This document shows, piece after piece, positions 62,279-64,000 of a stretch of 64,000 bases of DNA. Origin of the DNA: Bradyrhizobiaceae bacterium (GTDB lineage: Bacteria > Pseudomonadota > Alphaproteobacteria > Rhizobiales > Xanthobacteraceae); contig CP078014.1 of assembly GCA_020544565.1 (NCBI GenBank), forward strand, positions 564,574 to 628,573, given 5' to 3'. Position numbers and translations under genes: made by a program. A model generated the notes under the pieces. That model was not told where the DNA came from. It ran no database searches and saw nothing but the letters and a program-made list of their open reading frames with translations. The stretch's first letter is position 1, and each line of letters begins with the position of its first letter.

Positions 62279-62818
62279 TTACTTGGCTTCCGAGTATTTG
62301 AACGCCGGCATCGCCTTCAACTGTTCGCGGGTGCCGCTCATCACTGCGTGGTCGGGATACCAGTGGTCGCGGGTCGTCGACGTGGTCGCCATGCGATTGG
62401 TCGCCGCGCCGGTGGTCTGGCTCGAAGACGGCGACGTGGCCGGCGCTGCCGGCGTGCGGTCGGCGGAGGCCGCACGGACCGGCTCGTCGACCCATTTCAG
62501 CTTGTCGAAGCTGACGGCAATGTCGTGCTGACCGACGCCGAGGAAGCCGCCGATGCCGATGACCACGGCGTTGACCTTGCCGGTGCTGTCGATCAGCACC
62601 TCGCTGATATCGCCGAGCCGTTCGTTGGCGTCGTTGTAGACCGCGAGGCCGACGAGTTTCGACGCGCGCCAGTTGCCTTGCAGGTTTTGCGGAGTCGTTG
62701 TCATCGCTGTCGGTGCGGCGGGGGCGGGGGTCGCCGGCGTCGTGGTCTGCGCCATTGCCACGCCGCTCATCAGCGTCGTTCCCAGCAGAGCGGTTGCAAG
62801 CGTTTTCGCAATCATCAT
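62279..62818 (-). CDS. Secreted PRC-barrel domain protein
   Basis: A 179-residue protein with a signal peptide (AMAQ near residue 24), a Thr/Pro/Ala-rich linker and a PRC-barrel (about 50-105; WRASKLVGLAVYND, RLGDISEVLID, VVIGIGGFLG). The C-terminal tail ends in a short helix. AAGGAAGG precedes the ATG at 62,818. PRC-barrel proteins of this sort are common in Bradyrhizobium and are induced in stress; the actual function is unknown. Confidence 0.85.
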   Translation of the reverse strand: MMIAKTLATALLGTTLMSGVAMAQTTTPATPAPAAPTAMTTTPQNLQGNWRASKLVGLAVYNDANERLGDISEVLIDSTGKVNAVVIGIGGFLGVGQHDIAVSFDKLKWVDEPVRAASADRTPAAPATSPSSSQTTGAATNRMATTSTTRDHWYPDHAVMSGTREQLKAMPAFKYSEAK

Positions 62819-62945
62819 GATGATCCTTCCTTTCAACATACCGGTTGAGACGGAAGAACCAGCGCTGGCCGATGGTGTTCCGGGAACAGGAGTGCGAAAA
62901 ACACGCGCACGGAACTGCCGCGGGGCGGATCGGACGATGTGCGGA

Positions 62946-63155
62946 TCAGTTCAGGAGCATGCGGGAGGCATTCGCCGTGCGAAACGGAATCTGGCCCGCC
63001 TCGATGGCCGTATGCAGCTTGTTCAGTTCCGTTTCGAGATATTCGTTGGCGGCCAGCAGTGCCTTCAGCGCGCCGCGCGTGTCGCCGCCGCAGCGGGCGA
63101 TGACATCGTCCAGTGCGGTTTCGTAATGATCGTCTTGCTGCTTGCGGAAACTCAT
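62946..63155 (-). CDS. Small conserved hypothetical protein
   Basis: A 69-residue protein with a helical profile (DDVIARCGGDTRGALKALLA, then NEYLETELNKLHTAIE). It is common in Bradyrhizobium relatives but has no known function. Start ATG 63,155. It stands between the PRC-barrel gene and a 295-base gap. Confidence 0.6.
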   Translation of the reverse strand: MSFRKQQDDHYETALDDVIARCGGDTRGALKALLAANEYLETELNKLHTAIEAGQIPFRTANASRMLLN

Positions 63156-63244
63156 GATCGTCCTCGTTCGGGATCGTCGTGGATCGCAGGTCTACGTGCC
63201 CGGGGAACCGTGACGGGACCGTGACGGTTCCGGGGCAGGAAGAT

Positions 63245-63277
63245 TTATCCACATCATCCACAGAACCTGTCCACAGC
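63245..63277. promoter_or_regulatory. DnaA-box-like cluster
   Basis: ttatccaca at 63,245-63,253 is a perfect DnaA box, followed by catccacag and tgtccacag, near-matches at 11-13 base spacing. It lies in the 295-base region before tRNA-Thr that has no gene. It may only be a DnaA-titration or regulatory site; no AT-rich unwinding element or replication gene is beside it. Confidence 0.4.
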
Positions 63278-63450
63278 ACGGCCCGGAAGGTCGCCGGATA
63301 CCTATGAAATGGCCGGCAAAATCCGAAGACAGCGTCGCCGCTTTGCTTTTCCCTGGCGCTTGGCCGGAGCGGCGAGCCCACGGCTGCGCCGCCGGCCGGC
63401 TTGTCGTCGGCCTTGTCCGCGGGCGGCGGCGCTGATAGCTGTTCGCCGAT

Positions 63451-63525
63451 GCCGGCGTAGCACAGCGGTAGTGCAGCGGTTTTGTAAACCGAAGGTCGGG
63501 AGTTCGATCCTCTCCGCCGGCACCA
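63451..63525 (+). tRNA. tRNA-Thr (UGU)
   Basis: A complete 75-base tRNA with encoded CCA. Acceptor gccggcg pairs with cgccggc. Anticodon loop tttgtaa gives TGT (threonine). T-arm ggttcgatcc-type loop present (gttcgat). D-arm gcac/gtgc is sound. The 27:43 pair is a G-A mismatch, seen in other tRNA-Thr genes. Confidence 0.95.
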
Positions 63526-63593
63526 GTGAACGTCCGGGCTTTCTCGCTTTCGCCGCCTGCGGTCGGGGCGGGTTCGGGTGAGGGGGCTTTGGG

Positions 63594-64000
63594 ATGTCGT
63601 CCAGCGGGGCAAGCAGGAGCGGGGCATCGGCCCCGGTGGCCGGGCAGGCGGGCAAGATCGAGATCGAGCTGCGTCAGGCTGCGCAACTGTTCAACACGCT
63701 GGACCCGTCCCCGTTTCGCGAAAGCGATCTCGCCGACGAGGCCGAGGACTACATCGTCGATCAGGCGAAGGACCTGCCGAAGACCGTGCCGATCGCAATC
63801 GTGATCTATCTGCCACGAAGTGAACTGGCGCAGGCCGCCGCCATCGACATGGCGGGGGCGGTGAAGAATTACTTCAAAATGCGGGTCCATGCCGCCTCAG
63901 CAGAACTGCGCGAGCTGTTCAAGACCGGCCGGCTGTCGCTGCTGATCGGTTTCCTGATCCTCGCGAGCTGCGTGATCATCGGCTTCCTGTTCATGGAAGT
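63594..64000 (+). CDS. Conserved membrane protein (partial, runs off the window)
   Basis: An open frame starting at ATG 63,594 (MSSSGASRSG) with no stop before the window ends, at least 135 residues. It contains KIEIELRQAAQLFNTLDPSPF and a DEAEDYIVDQAKDLP segment, then a transmembrane helix near residues 112-134 (LLIGFLILASCVIIGF). Such proteins, about 200 residues in Bradyrhizobium relatives, have no known function. GGGGGCTTTGGG precedes the start. Confidence 0.78.
   Translation, partial: MSSSGASRSGASAPVAGQAGKIEIELRQAAQLFNTLDPSPFRESDLADEAEDYIVDQAKDLPKTVPIAIVIYLPRSELAQAAAIDMAGAVKNYFKMRVHAASAELRELFKTGRLSLLIGFLILASCVIIGFLFME

Noticed and set aside
63156..63450. Chromosome replication origin
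   Set aside because: Only one perfect DnaA box and two weak ones; there is no AT-rich unwinding region or replication gene beside it.

Overview
The window reads as a piece of a high-GC alphaproteobacterial chromosome, most like the Bradyrhizobium/Rhodopseudomonas/Afipia group (Nitrobacteraceae). The evidence is gene content and style: a BTLCP-type transglutaminase-like protein, a DUF2336 protein, a DUF3126 protein, a two-domain PilZ protein, a PAS_5 protein, folE-hisI near a NifU-like scaffold, and intergenic palindromes of the cgtcatgcccggc and ctctcccc...ggggagag types. Species cannot be fixed from the sequence alone.

Region 1 (1 to about 25,610) is the right-hand part of an integrated conjugative element of the Tn4371/IncP-Trb style. 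Its right edge is exact: a tyrosine integrase (23,935-25,368) is followed by the 3' half of a tRNA-Leu(UAA) gene (about 25,555-25,610) that has no 5' half beside it, so this is an att junction and the other end lies left of the window. Reading leftwards from the integrase come two excisionase-like HTH proteins, a toxin-antitoxin pair, a DHFR-like protein, ArdC, a PP-loop/PAPS-reductase-like protein, ParB, TraG, a CopG protein and TrbB-C-D-E. The conjugation block is broken. ParB runs out of frame into the C-terminal half of TraG (about 18,080), and TrbE runs tail-to-tail into a truncated LysR gene (about 13,097). The relaxase, the N-terminus of TraG, the C-terminus of TrbE and the expected trbJLFGI genes are absent, so the element should not be self-transmissible.

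Region 2 (1-12,700) is the cargo. It holds cytochrome b561, a small PepSY protein, an OmpR-type two-component system, a TetR-controlled HlyD/FtsX/ATPase exporter with a perfect palindromic operator, a truncated chromate transporter, and a second, truncated PepSY protein. It ends with a redox cluster: a DUF2271 protein with a flavinylation-like TGAS motif, a PepSY-flavodoxin-reductase fusion and ApbE. Together these suggest an NADPH-driven periplasmic flavin electron-transfer system. A third deletion scar (about 8,453) removed the 5' ends of both the chromate transporter and the second PepSY gene.

Region 3 (25,711-64,000) is ordinary core chromosome. It includes a Tat-type amidohydrolase, a FAD monooxygenase, cysE, a gamma carbonic anhydrase-like protein, an orphan HigA with a HigB remnant, PilZ and PAS proteins, a rhomboid protease, a CBS protein, a patatin, a nitroreductase, an FMN alpha-hydroxyacid oxidase, thrS, an MFS transporter, yidD, an Fe-S scaffold, folE, hisI, a TSUP permease, an Hpt protein with a CheY-like partner, nadK, a cobalamin-riboswitch-controlled TonB receptor (btuB type), a serine hydrolase, a PRC-barrel protein and tRNA-Thr(UGU). 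A conserved membrane protein runs off the right edge. Several families of intergenic palindromes punctuate this region.
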